Below the pieces are notes generated by a model that was not told the DNA's origin, searched no databases, and saw nothing but the letters and a program-made list of their open reading frames with translations. Shown in pieces: positions 1 through 7,482 of a stretch of DNA of 64,000 nt; position 1 is the first letter of the stretch, and every line of letters begins with the position of its first letter. The translations under genes were made by a program, and so were the position numbers. The stretch is from assembly GCF_004364335.1 (NCBI RefSeq), contig NZ_SOCR01000007.1, positions 248,001 through 312,000 of the forward strand. The letters are read 5' to 3'. Source of the stretch: Pseudomonas graminis. GTDB taxonomy: Bacteria > Pseudomonadota > Gammaproteobacteria > Pseudomonadales > Pseudomonadaceae.

Positions 1-99
1 GGTTTCGAACAGCGGATGAGGTGACGACGGTGCGGACATTGGAATTCGCTGGCTTGGGGACGCGGAAGATGCCGGCATGATCGTGCAGGTGACGTGCAT

Positions 100-141
100 A
101 TGCAATATCCGGGTCTGACAGTTATCGGATATTGCATTTTT
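100..141 (+). terminator. Rho-independent terminator-like hairpin
   Basis: A perfect inverted repeat, TGCAATATCCG at 101-111 and CGGATATTGCA at 126-136, encloses a 14-nt loop and runs into five T residues at 137-141. The outer pair A100-T137 extends the stem to 12 bp. It would end a plus-strand transcript entering from left of the window. The stem is fairly AT-rich and the loop long, so it could instead be a protein-binding dyad. Confidence 0.45.
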
Positions 142-923
142 GGGTTGGGGTGTGCTAGCGAGGTCGCTTGAAGCTATTCGGTGTTTGTAAGTGGGTTGAG
201 GCTTTTCAGAGCAATTCAGGTCATGGCTTCGAGTGTCTGCGTGTGGTTTCGGGGGTTTGAGCGGGGTCTGCCACGTAAATGTGGCGATTCTCCTGGCTGC
301 GTCAGCGCCCTGCAGGCCTTGTTTTACGCGGCTTTCAGGAGTTCAGGCGCTGCTGACCCTGGTGAATCCGCGCTAGAGAGCTGCTGGTTTACGTGGTTTT
401 AGTGACAGTGCTTGGGGTTGGTCCTGGCATAGCCTTGGAACGGCTGAATCCAGGGTCGAGTTTGCGTCCTGCAAGTCAGGGAGTCGCTGTTCATGGTCCC
501 GGCGGCCAAGCGCTGGCGGTCAGCTGAATATCGCTGAGCTGCATGGTCGTAGGTCTCGGGATCTGCGCTTGTGGAGTGTCATCTGTGGTGTATTTCACTG
601 GCGCCGATCAGGTATCGGCGTCGACGTGACTGAGGAACAGTTGTGGATTCTGGAGACTGAGTGCTGGCATGGCTTAAGAGATGTTCGCTGTGGATTCGAA
701 GGTTGCGCTGGACTCGGCGATGCACTGCAGGTGAGCGGTGATCGTTGTTGTAGGTTCGTCGAGCTTGGGTGAACGGTGTGAGCCGCGAGCATCGAAGATA
801 AGCGTTGGTATCGGCGAGAAGCTTGATGCCAGGGACAGAGGATTATGAAATGCAGAGGCGCCACGTTCAATTGTCCGGGACACACGGCCCAAATGCGTAA
901 CATGATGTTACGCATAATGTATA

Positions 924-1196
924 TTATGTTAAATTATGTGTCTGAATCGCTTTTATACTTGCCCAGTTAACTTGAATTTGTCGGCGTTGAAAATTAATCG
1001 GCGGCACTATTCGCGGCGCTACGCGCAGAACGCAGAACGCAGAACGCAGAACGCAGAACGCACTGTAGCCGGCTCGCAGAACATAGCTCACTGCAAGTGC
1101 AAATACAGTTAGCGAGATGGCTCCCAGGACTTTACTCGCCTTGTCACTCCAAAGGCTTGGTAGCAACGACACCAGTACGGGTATCAGCGCGGTCAC
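924..1196 (-). CDS. Small hydrophobic hypothetical protein (doubtful)
   Basis: This 90-residue frame starts at a GTG whose bases overlap the stop of the preceding minus-strand frame (GTGA), as in translationally coupled genes. Residues 1-43 contain two hydrophobic stretches separated by a charged turn (SDKASK), resembling a small holin-like or other two-helix membrane protein. The remainder (after about residue 43) is encoded by a 7-bp tandem repeat and looks like read-through, so the original C-terminus may have been lost. I do not recognise the family. Confidence 0.25.
   Translation of the reverse strand: MTALIPVLVSLLPSLWSDKASKVLGAISLTVFALAVSYVLRAGYSAFCVLRSAFCVLRVAPRIVPPINFQRRQIQVNWASIKAIQTHNLT
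1024..1062. repeat. Heptanucleotide tandem repeat (CGCAGAA)x5
   Basis: Five exact head-to-tail copies of CGCAGAA (1024-1058) plus a partial sixth (CGCA). Three units equal seven codons, so the tract keeps a frame open only if copies are gained or lost in threes. It lies in the doubtful minus-strand frame 924-1196. Such tracts vary in length by strand slippage. Confidence 0.9.
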
Positions 1197-1436
1197 TGCT
1201 GCCAGGTATACGCCAGCCTTTGTATCTGGTCCAAGAGAGCCTTTGCGGTTCTGCGGTTGTGTTTTGCCCGAAGCGAATCGGCTTTGAGTGCCTGCTTCAG
1301 CGTTTCGTGGAAAGGACTGAGCTTATTGAACGCGGCATGCCGCCGGTACACCGGCTGTTTAGCTTCGGGTGCTCTGATCCACTTCGGATGGTGTTCCTGG
1401 ACAGCCCGGATTGATTCCGCCGGTGGTTCTCAGGGC
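1193..1436 (-). pseudogene. Possible gene remnant upstream of the hydrophobic frame
   Basis: An 80-codon open frame bounded upstream by a TAG and without an ATG has protein-like composition: basic and amphipathic, with the segments HHPKWIRAPE, RRHAAFNKL and KHNRRTAKAL, ending in YTWQQ. Its TGA overlaps the GTG of the next frame. The absence of a good start suggests a 5'-truncated or frameshifted gene. The family was not recognised and the call rests only on composition and the coupled stop/start. Confidence 0.25.
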
Positions 1437-1663
1437 CTACTGATGCGGATGCCAGTTTCTCCGCTTCCGGCATTCTGGTGCAGCATTCTCAAAAAGACAG
1501 ACACCAAAACCAACCCCACCCACCTAATCGCCACCCGCGCCTCGTTTCCGCTGACGGTGCTCATTACAGGGGCGTTTGAAGACATAGTGCTTCTAGCGCT
1601 TCTTGCGCCAGCTATCGCTCCAAGCGCAACATGTAACAAATAAGAAAGCACGCGGAAGTCAAA

Positions 1664-2164
1664 GTGTCTAAAGCAAAACTTACACCCCCTCAGAAGTTGG
1701 CCAAGCACTGGTTCGGCAGGAGTAACCTCTCTGCAGCGCAGAAGAAGTCAATAAAGCTTAGCAAGTTCCAGGCGATTGGTTGGTTTTTCAATGCGGTCGA
1801 CCTAACGGCCAAAGGATCAATCTTGAATCTGATAAATGGGATGTTTTGTTTTGATCGCGAAATCGATCAGCTCTCCCTTGGATATTTTGCACCCGTGCAC
1901 CTCTTATGCTCTGCGAATTGGGATGAAAGGCTGTTTGTGGCCTGGTGTCTAATTGACTCGACTGAACGAGAACTTGCAAAGACGCTGGTCGCTGAAGATC
2001 TGCATAATTTTTGGCCCGACAAGCGCTTCTGTGAGCTCGACTGGGAAGCCCAAGTCCAACCAAGATTTCCCAGCTTGTCCACGCTTCAGCCTGGTCATAT
2101 TGAATTCAAATTTGGCAGCTTTTTCGGGCAACCCGCTAGGGATCCCCTTCAGTTCGCACAATAG
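1664..2164 (+). CDS. Hypothetical protein, 166 aa
   Basis: The frame starts at GTG 1664, with a GGAAG Shine-Dalgarno-like sequence about 8 nt upstream. The product is a soluble protein rich in aromatic residues (SANWDERLFVAW, HNFWPDKRF), with a basic N-terminus (SKAKLTPPQKLAKHWF). No signal peptide or membrane helix is visible. It is convergent with the DUF4062 gene, with about 45 bp between their ends. I do not recognise the family. It could be an orphan island gene, and the overlapping minus-strand frames are less protein-like. Confidence 0.5.
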   Translation: MSKAKLTPPQKLAKHWFGRSNLSAAQKKSIKLSKFQAIGWFFNAVDLTAKGSILNLINGMFCFDREIDQLSLGYFAPVHLLCSANWDERLFVAWCLIDSTERELAKTLVAEDLHNFWPDKRFCELDWEAQVQPRFPSLSTLQPGHIEFKFGSFFGQPARDPLQFAQ

Positions 2165-2209
2165 GATTAAGTTGCAGCTGGCACAGGTGCCCAAGAGTAC
2201 ACCCAGCGG

Positions 2210-3262
2210 TTACCCAGTAAGCTTGCGTCCCATCCTGAAAAACACTTCATCAAGCCAGCGGTTATAGGCCGCTTGTGAGGCTGGGATGAGCAGCTGCCGT
2301 TCAACAATGTGTTCCTCTTGTCGATGCGGCATCGAGAGACTGCTCGATACGACGGTCGGCGGCTCTTGGAAAAGCTTGTAGGAGATGTCAGTCAGGGAAA
2401 GCTGGAACCACCCTCCTCGGCCATGCGTGATCAATCCGAATGCAGCCTCGGCCAGTTTTCGCACTCGGCTAGGAGAAATGTAATGGCCGGCAAAAGGGTC
2501 ATGGTTGGATGTGGGGGCTGTGAGGGCAGCCGTGAACCAGGCCATTCCGGAATCATGGTGACGCCATGCCACAGTGCCCGCATCTATGCCGGTTAAATCG
2601 CCCTGATCGAAATCCTTGTACCCGTCCTTCACTGAGCTCAAGCCCGCCTGGCAGAGCTTGAGGAAGAACGTTTCGTGTTCGGAGTGCACCTGGCGCAGAG
2701 TACCGGAAAGTTCTGGCTGAGGCAGGAAGGCTATCTCGATGCGGGTATCGCGACTCCAATTATTCCAGTGCCTCTGGCCATGACCTTGGTGCTGCTGAAG
2801 GCGCTCAACAAACTCGTGCTCTGAAATCGCGGCACGCGTCACGTTGAGCTGATGCAGCGCCTGAACGATAGCGTCTGACAGCTCGTGTTCGTTGCAAAAG
2901 GTCGCCCGGAACAGCCCATCGACATAGTCCGATACCTCCCATCTGAACGCTTCCTGCGGCCCCTCGACCGGAACGTCCTGAAGGAAGGCAAGCACCCTCT
3001 TCCCACCTGCCCTCGCACGACGAAATTCCTGCTGGGTCACCGACTCCCCGCTTGGAGTTTTGAAGCCAAAATCGGCCCCCAGAATCACAATGACCACGTC
3101 AGCCTGGTCGACCTCGGTCATGCATGCGACTTCTGACGAGTCGGGTCGAGCACCGAAATCCTCGCACATGATGGTCTGATGCTGGAGCAGCCCTACGGCT
3201 TTTCGGGCAGAGGCTCGATATGCCTCGAAGCCACGTACAACGGAGCTGATAAAAACCTTCAC
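2210..3262 (-). CDS. DUF4062 (TIR-like) domain protein
   Basis: The N-terminus (VKVFISSVVRGFEAYRASAR, then ADVVIVILGADFGF and SVTQQEFRRA) is typical of DUF4062, a Rossmann-like domain related to TIR/SEFIR folds that often sits on signalling or defence proteins. It covers about residues 1-110. The remaining roughly 240 residues, including the HGRGGWFQLSL segment, are not recognised and may be sensor or effector. The frame is open up to 3286, but a run of six G at 3269-3274 lies 6 nt before GTG 3262, so I take that start (350 aa). The ImmA/IrrE gene ends about 50 bp upstream, suggesting co-transcription. A nucleotide-hydrolysing role is only inferred. Confidence 0.75.
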   Translation of the reverse strand: MKVFISSVVRGFEAYRASARKAVGLLQHQTIMCEDFGARPDSSEVACMTEVDQADVVIVILGADFGFKTPSGESVTQQEFRRARAGGKRVLAFLQDVPVEGPQEAFRWEVSDYVDGLFRATFCNEHELSDAIVQALHQLNVTRAAISEHEFVERLQQHQGHGQRHWNNWSRDTRIEIAFLPQPELSGTLRQVHSEHETFFLKLCQAGLSSVKDGYKDFDQGDLTGIDAGTVAWRHHDSGMAWFTAALTAPTSNHDPFAGHYISPSRVRKLAEAAFGLITHGRGGWFQLSLTDISYKLFQEPPTVVSSSLSMPHRQEEHIVERQLLIPASQAAYNRWLDEVFFRMGRKLTG

Positions 3263-3315
3263 AAATAACCCCCCACACAGCTTCATCCGAGCTTAGGTGT
3301 TTGCAATAGGCCGCT

Positions 3316-4014
3316 TTAGGGCCAGCGCACCAAGTCTAGCTCTTTGATTCGAATAGCCATAGCTGAATCCGAAACCCCGAATTGCTGGGCCAATGACACC
3401 AGGTTCCGATTGTTGAATTGGATGCACCGCGCCAGCGCTAGCTCGCGCTCATCTGAGTCCTTTGAGGCATAGAGCAGGCGATCCGGGTGATTAGGGTCGA
3501 GGTGAAAGGCGATCACGTCGCTGAAGCGCAATTGTCCTTTGCAGCAGAACATGAATTCGAACCGTTCTGTCAATAGCTTTTGAGGCATCAGGAAGCACGC
3601 TGCGAAGCGGTCGGCTTGCCTCTCAGCGAGAGGCCGAGGCGCTTGCAATGGGCCGCCGTCGAACGCGCGGTCGCGATGCATGACGGTGTCTTCGTGCAGT
3701 ACGAGATGGCCTATTTCATGGGCGCCAGTGAAGAGCTGGACTTTGTCACCAAACTCGGTCGCAACGGCAATCTTGTTAGCCTGACGATCAATCAAGCCTG
3801 CGATTCGGGTACCGGTGTTATGCCGGTTGAACTTGGTATCCCCCAGCGTGGGATAGACATGGTAATCATAGCCATAGACCAAAGCAGCGATTTGAGGGCT
3901 GCGCATCATCATTGGCTGGGTATCTTGATCTGGCCAGAGGTAGCGGCGATCTCGGTAGATTTGCATGAGCAGATCAGTCGCTGCTTTCTCGATATAGGAT
4001 TCGTTCATGGCCAC
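3316..4014 (-). CDS. ImmA/IrrE family metallopeptidase
   Basis: The protein carries the zinc-protease motif HEIGH at residues 99-103 and a downstream helix ERQADRFAACFLMP whose Glu131 is the expected third zinc ligand; both are hallmarks of ImmA/IrrE (Peptidase_M78). The C-terminus (SLAQQFGVSDSAMAIRIKEL) looks like the helix-turn-helix-like tail common in the family. Such peptidases typically cleave repressors or antitoxins in response to damage or phage. The target here is unknown, as no Xre-type partner is adjacent. Start is GTG 4014 or the ATG two codons later. A terminator-like hairpin lies upstream and the DUF4062 gene directly downstream. Confidence 0.88.
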   Translation of the reverse strand: MAMNESYIEKAATDLLMQIYRDRRYLWPDQDTQPMMMRSPQIAALVYGYDYHVYPTLGDTKFNRHNTGTRIAGLIDRQANKIAVATEFGDKVQLFTGAHEIGHLVLHEDTVMHRDRAFDGGPLQAPRPLAERQADRFAACFLMPQKLLTERFEFMFCCKGQLRFSDVIAFHLDPNHPDRLLYASKDSDERELALARCIQFNNRNLVSLAQQFGVSDSAMAIRIKELDLVRWP

Positions 4015-4073
4015 ACACCAGATTTAGGCTCTCAGACATAAATTAACCCAATATGTAGTGATGTCAGCATGCC

Positions 4074-4096
4074 AAAACCCCTAGATGTGGGGTTTT
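4074..4096 (-). terminator. Bidirectional terminator-like hairpin
   Basis: AAAACCCC at 4074-4081 pairs with GGGGTTTT at 4089-4096 around a 7-nt loop. On either strand the stem ends in four T residues. It lies between the HEPN/RES gene, which ends at 4171, and the ImmA gene, which starts at 4014, so it would separate them into two transcripts. Confidence 0.65.
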
Positions 4097-4170
4097 CCGA
4101 TGAACGGTAGCTCAAGTGCTTCTCATGCGGGAAGTGCCGGGCAGCTGAGAACCTTTGCATGGAAGAGGGT

Positions 4171-5517
4171 CTACCTGAATCCTGTAAATTTCCTGTCTTT
4201 CGACCAAGGAACATAGCGAACGGGATCAACCGCGCTGCTAAATCGAACACCCTGGATCTGGTGAATCACGATGCAATCTCTGGCTAGACGCAGGCTTGGC
4301 TCGGGATGCGGTACGAGTGGCACATATTGGGAGCGTTCATCTCTGCTTTTCGGCCCGGCTTCCCAGAATTCAGGGTAGTACACCCACCGATCCTCATCCG
4401 ACTCCCACAGGCTCACGTACTCCGCCTCCTGTGTGTCCTCCAACCTTTCAACCCCGCTTGCCTTGTGAAAAAGAATCACGTTCTGGCCCGGTGAGGCATC
4501 CTTCGGCACCTGTGCAGACGGGAACAAGATCCCGTCGAGGTTGAGACTTTGGTGTGTAGCCAGAAAGTCGGCAATCGCCTGCGTGATTAGATAACCGCTT
4601 TCCGCTGAGTCAGGCATGACCGGCATGGTCAGTTGGCTTTGTAAGGCTTTGAGGAAGGCGCAGCGTTCGGCAAGGCTCCTGCGAACGGGATTGAAGTAGC
4701 TTAGGTCACGATGCGGACGCATCGCGTTCAGGTCGTTCAGGTTGAGAAGTCGCAGAGGCCTGATAACGTCGAACCGTGCGGTCACCACCGTGCTACCTAC
4801 GGGAGGGCGAACCTCCGCAATTGCGGTATGGTCGTCTGTTGCACCGTAAAAAACCGAGATGCCTTTGGCATTCATTCGCCCCGGGGAGCCCTTACCCCTG
4901 GGTAGGGGCCCCAGATGCTTTTCAGGGTGCTTCAGCGCTGCTGCCATTGTGTCTTCGTCTTGGAACACCCGCCCCCGCTGGAATGATGAGATCGGTTGGC
5001 CAACGCCGGCGATGACAATGGCTGATCGATCGTCCTTTGAACGCAAATCTTCAATGCCATCGAAAACCATGGACAGGATCGACCCCACTAAAGGGTTCGC
5101 CAGCCGAGATTCAAATTGCAGGCTGTGCTCCATTTTCCGCCAGCCGACCGTCAGCTCTGACGACGCCTCAGTCTCTTCAATAAAATAGGGATCGTCGTCA
5201 TCGTCCAGGCCGCTCCAGGCTTCAATCAACCGATCATGAACATCAGACAGCAGGCTCTGACCAGCACCCAGCATACGCTCCAGGACGAAATACAGACTTT
5301 CACCGACGGGAGGATAACCGTGGTGTATTACTGAGCTCGGTTGCGGGATTGGACGAAAGCAAGCGTGGATTGCCGTCTCACACATATCCACGAGTTCGTC
5401 CATGTCCATGACTGGAAGCTCTCGGTCACAGTAGTCGCATTCACTGACATCATTATCCGCGGCCTGATCGCGCAAATAGGCTTCGGTGAGACAATGGGTA
5501 CACACGAGCTGGCTCAT
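4171..5517 (-). CDS. HEPN/RES N-terminal plus RES domain protein
   Basis: Residues 1-30 hold a CxxC...CxxC zinc-ribbon pattern (C6, C9, C27, C30), followed by an acidic helical region of the HEPN_RES type. From about residue 173 to 400 comes a RES domain: an Arg-rich FQRGRVF strand, FYGATDDHTAIAEVR with candidate catalytic Tyr224 and Glu235, and a later Ser in SGYLITQ. RES proteins are ADP-ribosyltransferase-fold toxins that attack NAD+ and usually pair with an Xre/ParS antitoxin. None is visible here, so the N-terminal half may control it. A strong AAGGAG site lies 8 nt before the ATG. It is co-directional with the helicase gene 173 bp upstream. Confidence 0.8.
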   Translation of the reverse strand: MSQLVCTHCLTEAYLRDQAADNDVSECDYCDRELPVMDMDELVDMCETAIHACFRPIPQPSSVIHHGYPPVGESLYFVLERMLGAGQSLLSDVHDRLIEAWSGLDDDDDPYFIEETEASSELTVGWRKMEHSLQFESRLANPLVGSILSMVFDGIEDLRSKDDRSAIVIAGVGQPISSFQRGRVFQDEDTMAAALKHPEKHLGPLPRGKGSPGRMNAKGISVFYGATDDHTAIAEVRPPVGSTVVTARFDVIRPLRLLNLNDLNAMRPHRDLSYFNPVRRSLAERCAFLKALQSQLTMPVMPDSAESGYLITQAIADFLATHQSLNLDGILFPSAQVPKDASPGQNVILFHKASGVERLEDTQEAEYVSLWESDEDRWVYYPEFWEAGPKSRDERSQYVPLVPHPEPSLRLARDCIVIHQIQGVRFSSAVDPVRYVPWSKDRKFTGFR

Positions 5518-5690
5518 TACGGGCTCCTTGTCTGTTCAAAAGACGCTTGTCTATACGCCGGCGCAAGGCCAAGTCACCATGGGCTACCCTTTCGGAGTGG
5601 ATCGCGCCTCTGTGAGCGAGTAGCCCTATTTCTTCCTGCTGAACCTTGGCTTGGAGAGGCGCTAGATCAGACAGGGCGTTCCAAAGCTGG

Positions 5691-7442
5691 TTACGGCACC
5701 TCGAACCCCAACTGCGCCAGCACAGGTCGATCCTCGGCTTTGAGCTTTTTCACTGCCCAAATCAACATGTGCTGTGGCCTGGAACTCGCTACATAGGCAA
5801 ACCGCGCTGCTTCTGATCCGCGATCCCGCAGCCAGTCTTGCCAATGAGACTGATGCACTCCGGGCTGTTGGGAAGAAACCACCACAGTGACATCATGAGT
5901 TTCGCCCTTCACTTGGTGAATCGTTTCGTAGCGCAATGTGTCTGGTAGCCCTTCCAACATCTCTTGGCTTACTACTCGCACGGTTACGGGCTTGCCACCC
6001 TGCCCTTTGCGAGCCACAAGATTCAAGCCTCTCAGGCCGTCCAGCACATCCCGCAGCTCCATAGGTACAAAGGGCTGATCCGGGAGTTGTCGGATCGCCA
6101 GCTTCGCGGTGCGCACCCAGGCCGACCAGGTCTGATCGGAGTTTCCAGCACCATTGGCGACCATGAACTTCAGACTCTCATGGATGAACTTCCGCCAGGC
6201 AAGCCTGGACTCCATGACAATCGGGCAATACGGGCCGACCTTGGTGACCTCCAGCTCAAGTTTGTTCGCCAGCCACTTTGCAAACGTCCTCAGGCTATCC
6301 TTGATGTCCTTGAGGTTGCCTGTACTGGCGCCGATGCACGCGACTGCCAGCAGCTCGATGCCTTCAAAGGTCTCACCATTACGTAAGCGCTGCAGGGTGG
6401 TATGACCGCGCGCCACCAGTACCACGTTGGTGTACGCCTGTGTCATGGCGCGGATCGTAGGCAACAGCTCAGAGGGGCAGGCCTTGTATTCGAGAATCCG
6501 CGGTTGTTCGGACGCAATATCTGGGTTGCCGCTGATCCGTTCGCCGCCGAGGATTTTGGTGCATAGATCGACTATGTCCTGTCCGCTCCGCCAATTCGTC
6601 TTAAGCTCATAGGGTTCGAACTTGAGCTTGCCCATTAGCTCGGTGACCTTATCGGGGTTCGACCTGCGAAAGCCATAGATTGACTGGTTCAGATCGCCGA
6701 TGAAGTGGAATTTGATGCCGAACTCTGTGAGATGTTCGACGATTCGCAGCTGCTCGGCCGAGAGATCCTGGCATTCGTCCACGATGACCAAAGGAAATCG
6801 GCGCGCGATCCGTGAATAGTAGGCGTCGAATTTCTTATCCTTGAATGCCTTCAGGGCGAGCATGTCGATGTCGCCAAAGGTGGCGAACCCTCCCTTCCAC
6901 AGCCGTTTTTTGGTGGCGATGAGATCTTTGAAGGTTTCCTGATCAATGGCAGCATTCAACTGGTTATCGAGGCTGCGTTCGCCGGTTGAAAATACGAATC
7001 TGGCGGCTCCAAGGTCATAGTCGTATTTGCACGCGGAGATCCAGCGGTCGCAAATACTCTTTCGCGTCCGATAGATGTCCGCTGTCTTGTCTAGAATACG
7101 AATGCGAAAGTCACCCTCCTTGCCCGTATATCCAGTGATCTCACTGGCGATGCTCGCCACCAGCCGGTTCAGAACGAAGCTGTCGAACGTAGCGATCATA
7201 TGGGGCATACCGATTGGCTCCCCCAAGTACTTATGAATCCTGTTTCTGAGTTCGTCCGTCGCGCTGTTGGAGAAGGTCAGCACTGCAATGCCTGAGGGTG
7301 AGCGAGACCATCCCTGAACGATTCTGGCCACCATAGCGGCAACCACCTCTGTCTTTCCGCTGCCCGGGCAGGCCTTGAGGTAAACATGCTGGTCAAGCGG
7401 TGAGGCGAGGTAGTCCAACTGCTCTTGGGTGAACTTCATCAT
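5691..7442 (-). CDS. gajB: UvrD/Rep-like superfamily 1 helicase (GajB-like)
   Basis: All SF1A helicase motifs are visible: Q-motif FTQEQLDYL (residues 4-12), Walker A ACPGSGKT (24-31), motif Ia TFSNSATDEL, Walker B VDECQD (221-226), motif III GDLNQSIYGFRRS (249-261), motif IV NWRS (283-286), motif V TIHQVKGET and motif VI VASSRP. At 583 residues it is shorter than full UvrD (about 720) and somewhat longer than the characterised GajB (about 495), suggesting reduced accessory subdomains. The OLD-family ATPase/TOPRIM gene lies immediately upstream, about 40 bp away in the same direction, which is the Gabija arrangement. In Gabija the helicase-like subunit binds GajA and contributes to phage-triggered nucleotide depletion. 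Catalytic residues look intact. Confidence 0.88.
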   Translation of the reverse strand: MMKFTQEQLDYLASPLDQHVYLKACPGSGKTEVVAAMVARIVQGWSRSPSGIAVLTFSNSATDELRNRIHKYLGEPIGMPHMIATFDSFVLNRLVASIASEITGYTGKEGDFRIRILDKTADIYRTRKSICDRWISACKYDYDLGAARFVFSTGERSLDNQLNAAIDQETFKDLIATKKRLWKGGFATFGDIDMLALKAFKDKKFDAYYSRIARRFPLVIVDECQDLSAEQLRIVEHLTEFGIKFHFIGDLNQSIYGFRRSNPDKVTELMGKLKFEPYELKTNWRSGQDIVDLCTKILGGERISGNPDIASEQPRILEYKACPSELLPTIRAMTQAYTNVVLVARGHTTLQRLRNGETFEGIELLAVACIGASTGNLKDIKDSLRTFAKWLANKLELEVTKVGPYCPIVMESRLAWRKFIHESLKFMVANGAGNSDQTWSAWVRTAKLAIRQLPDQPFVPMELRDVLDGLRGLNLVARKGQGGKPVTVRVVSQEMLEGLPDTLRYETIHQVKGETHDVTVVVSSQQPGVHQSHWQDWLRDRGSEAARFAYVASSRPQHMLIWAVKKLKAEDRPVLAQLGFEVP

Positions 7443-7482
7443 GGGCCGGCCCTGCGTAGGACTTCTGCGGCGGCTCGAACCA

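Larger units (their letters stand above)
1..1663. other. Gene-poor, apparently decayed region
   Basis: No convincing intact gene was found over this 1.6 kb. Open frames are short, overlap on both strands and match no family I know. It holds a terminator-like hairpin near 100-141, a heptamer tandem repeat near 1024-1062 and two overlapping minus-strand frames (924-1436) that may be gene remnants. Position beside a defence island suggests debris at an island edge, but this is inference. Confidence 0.5.
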
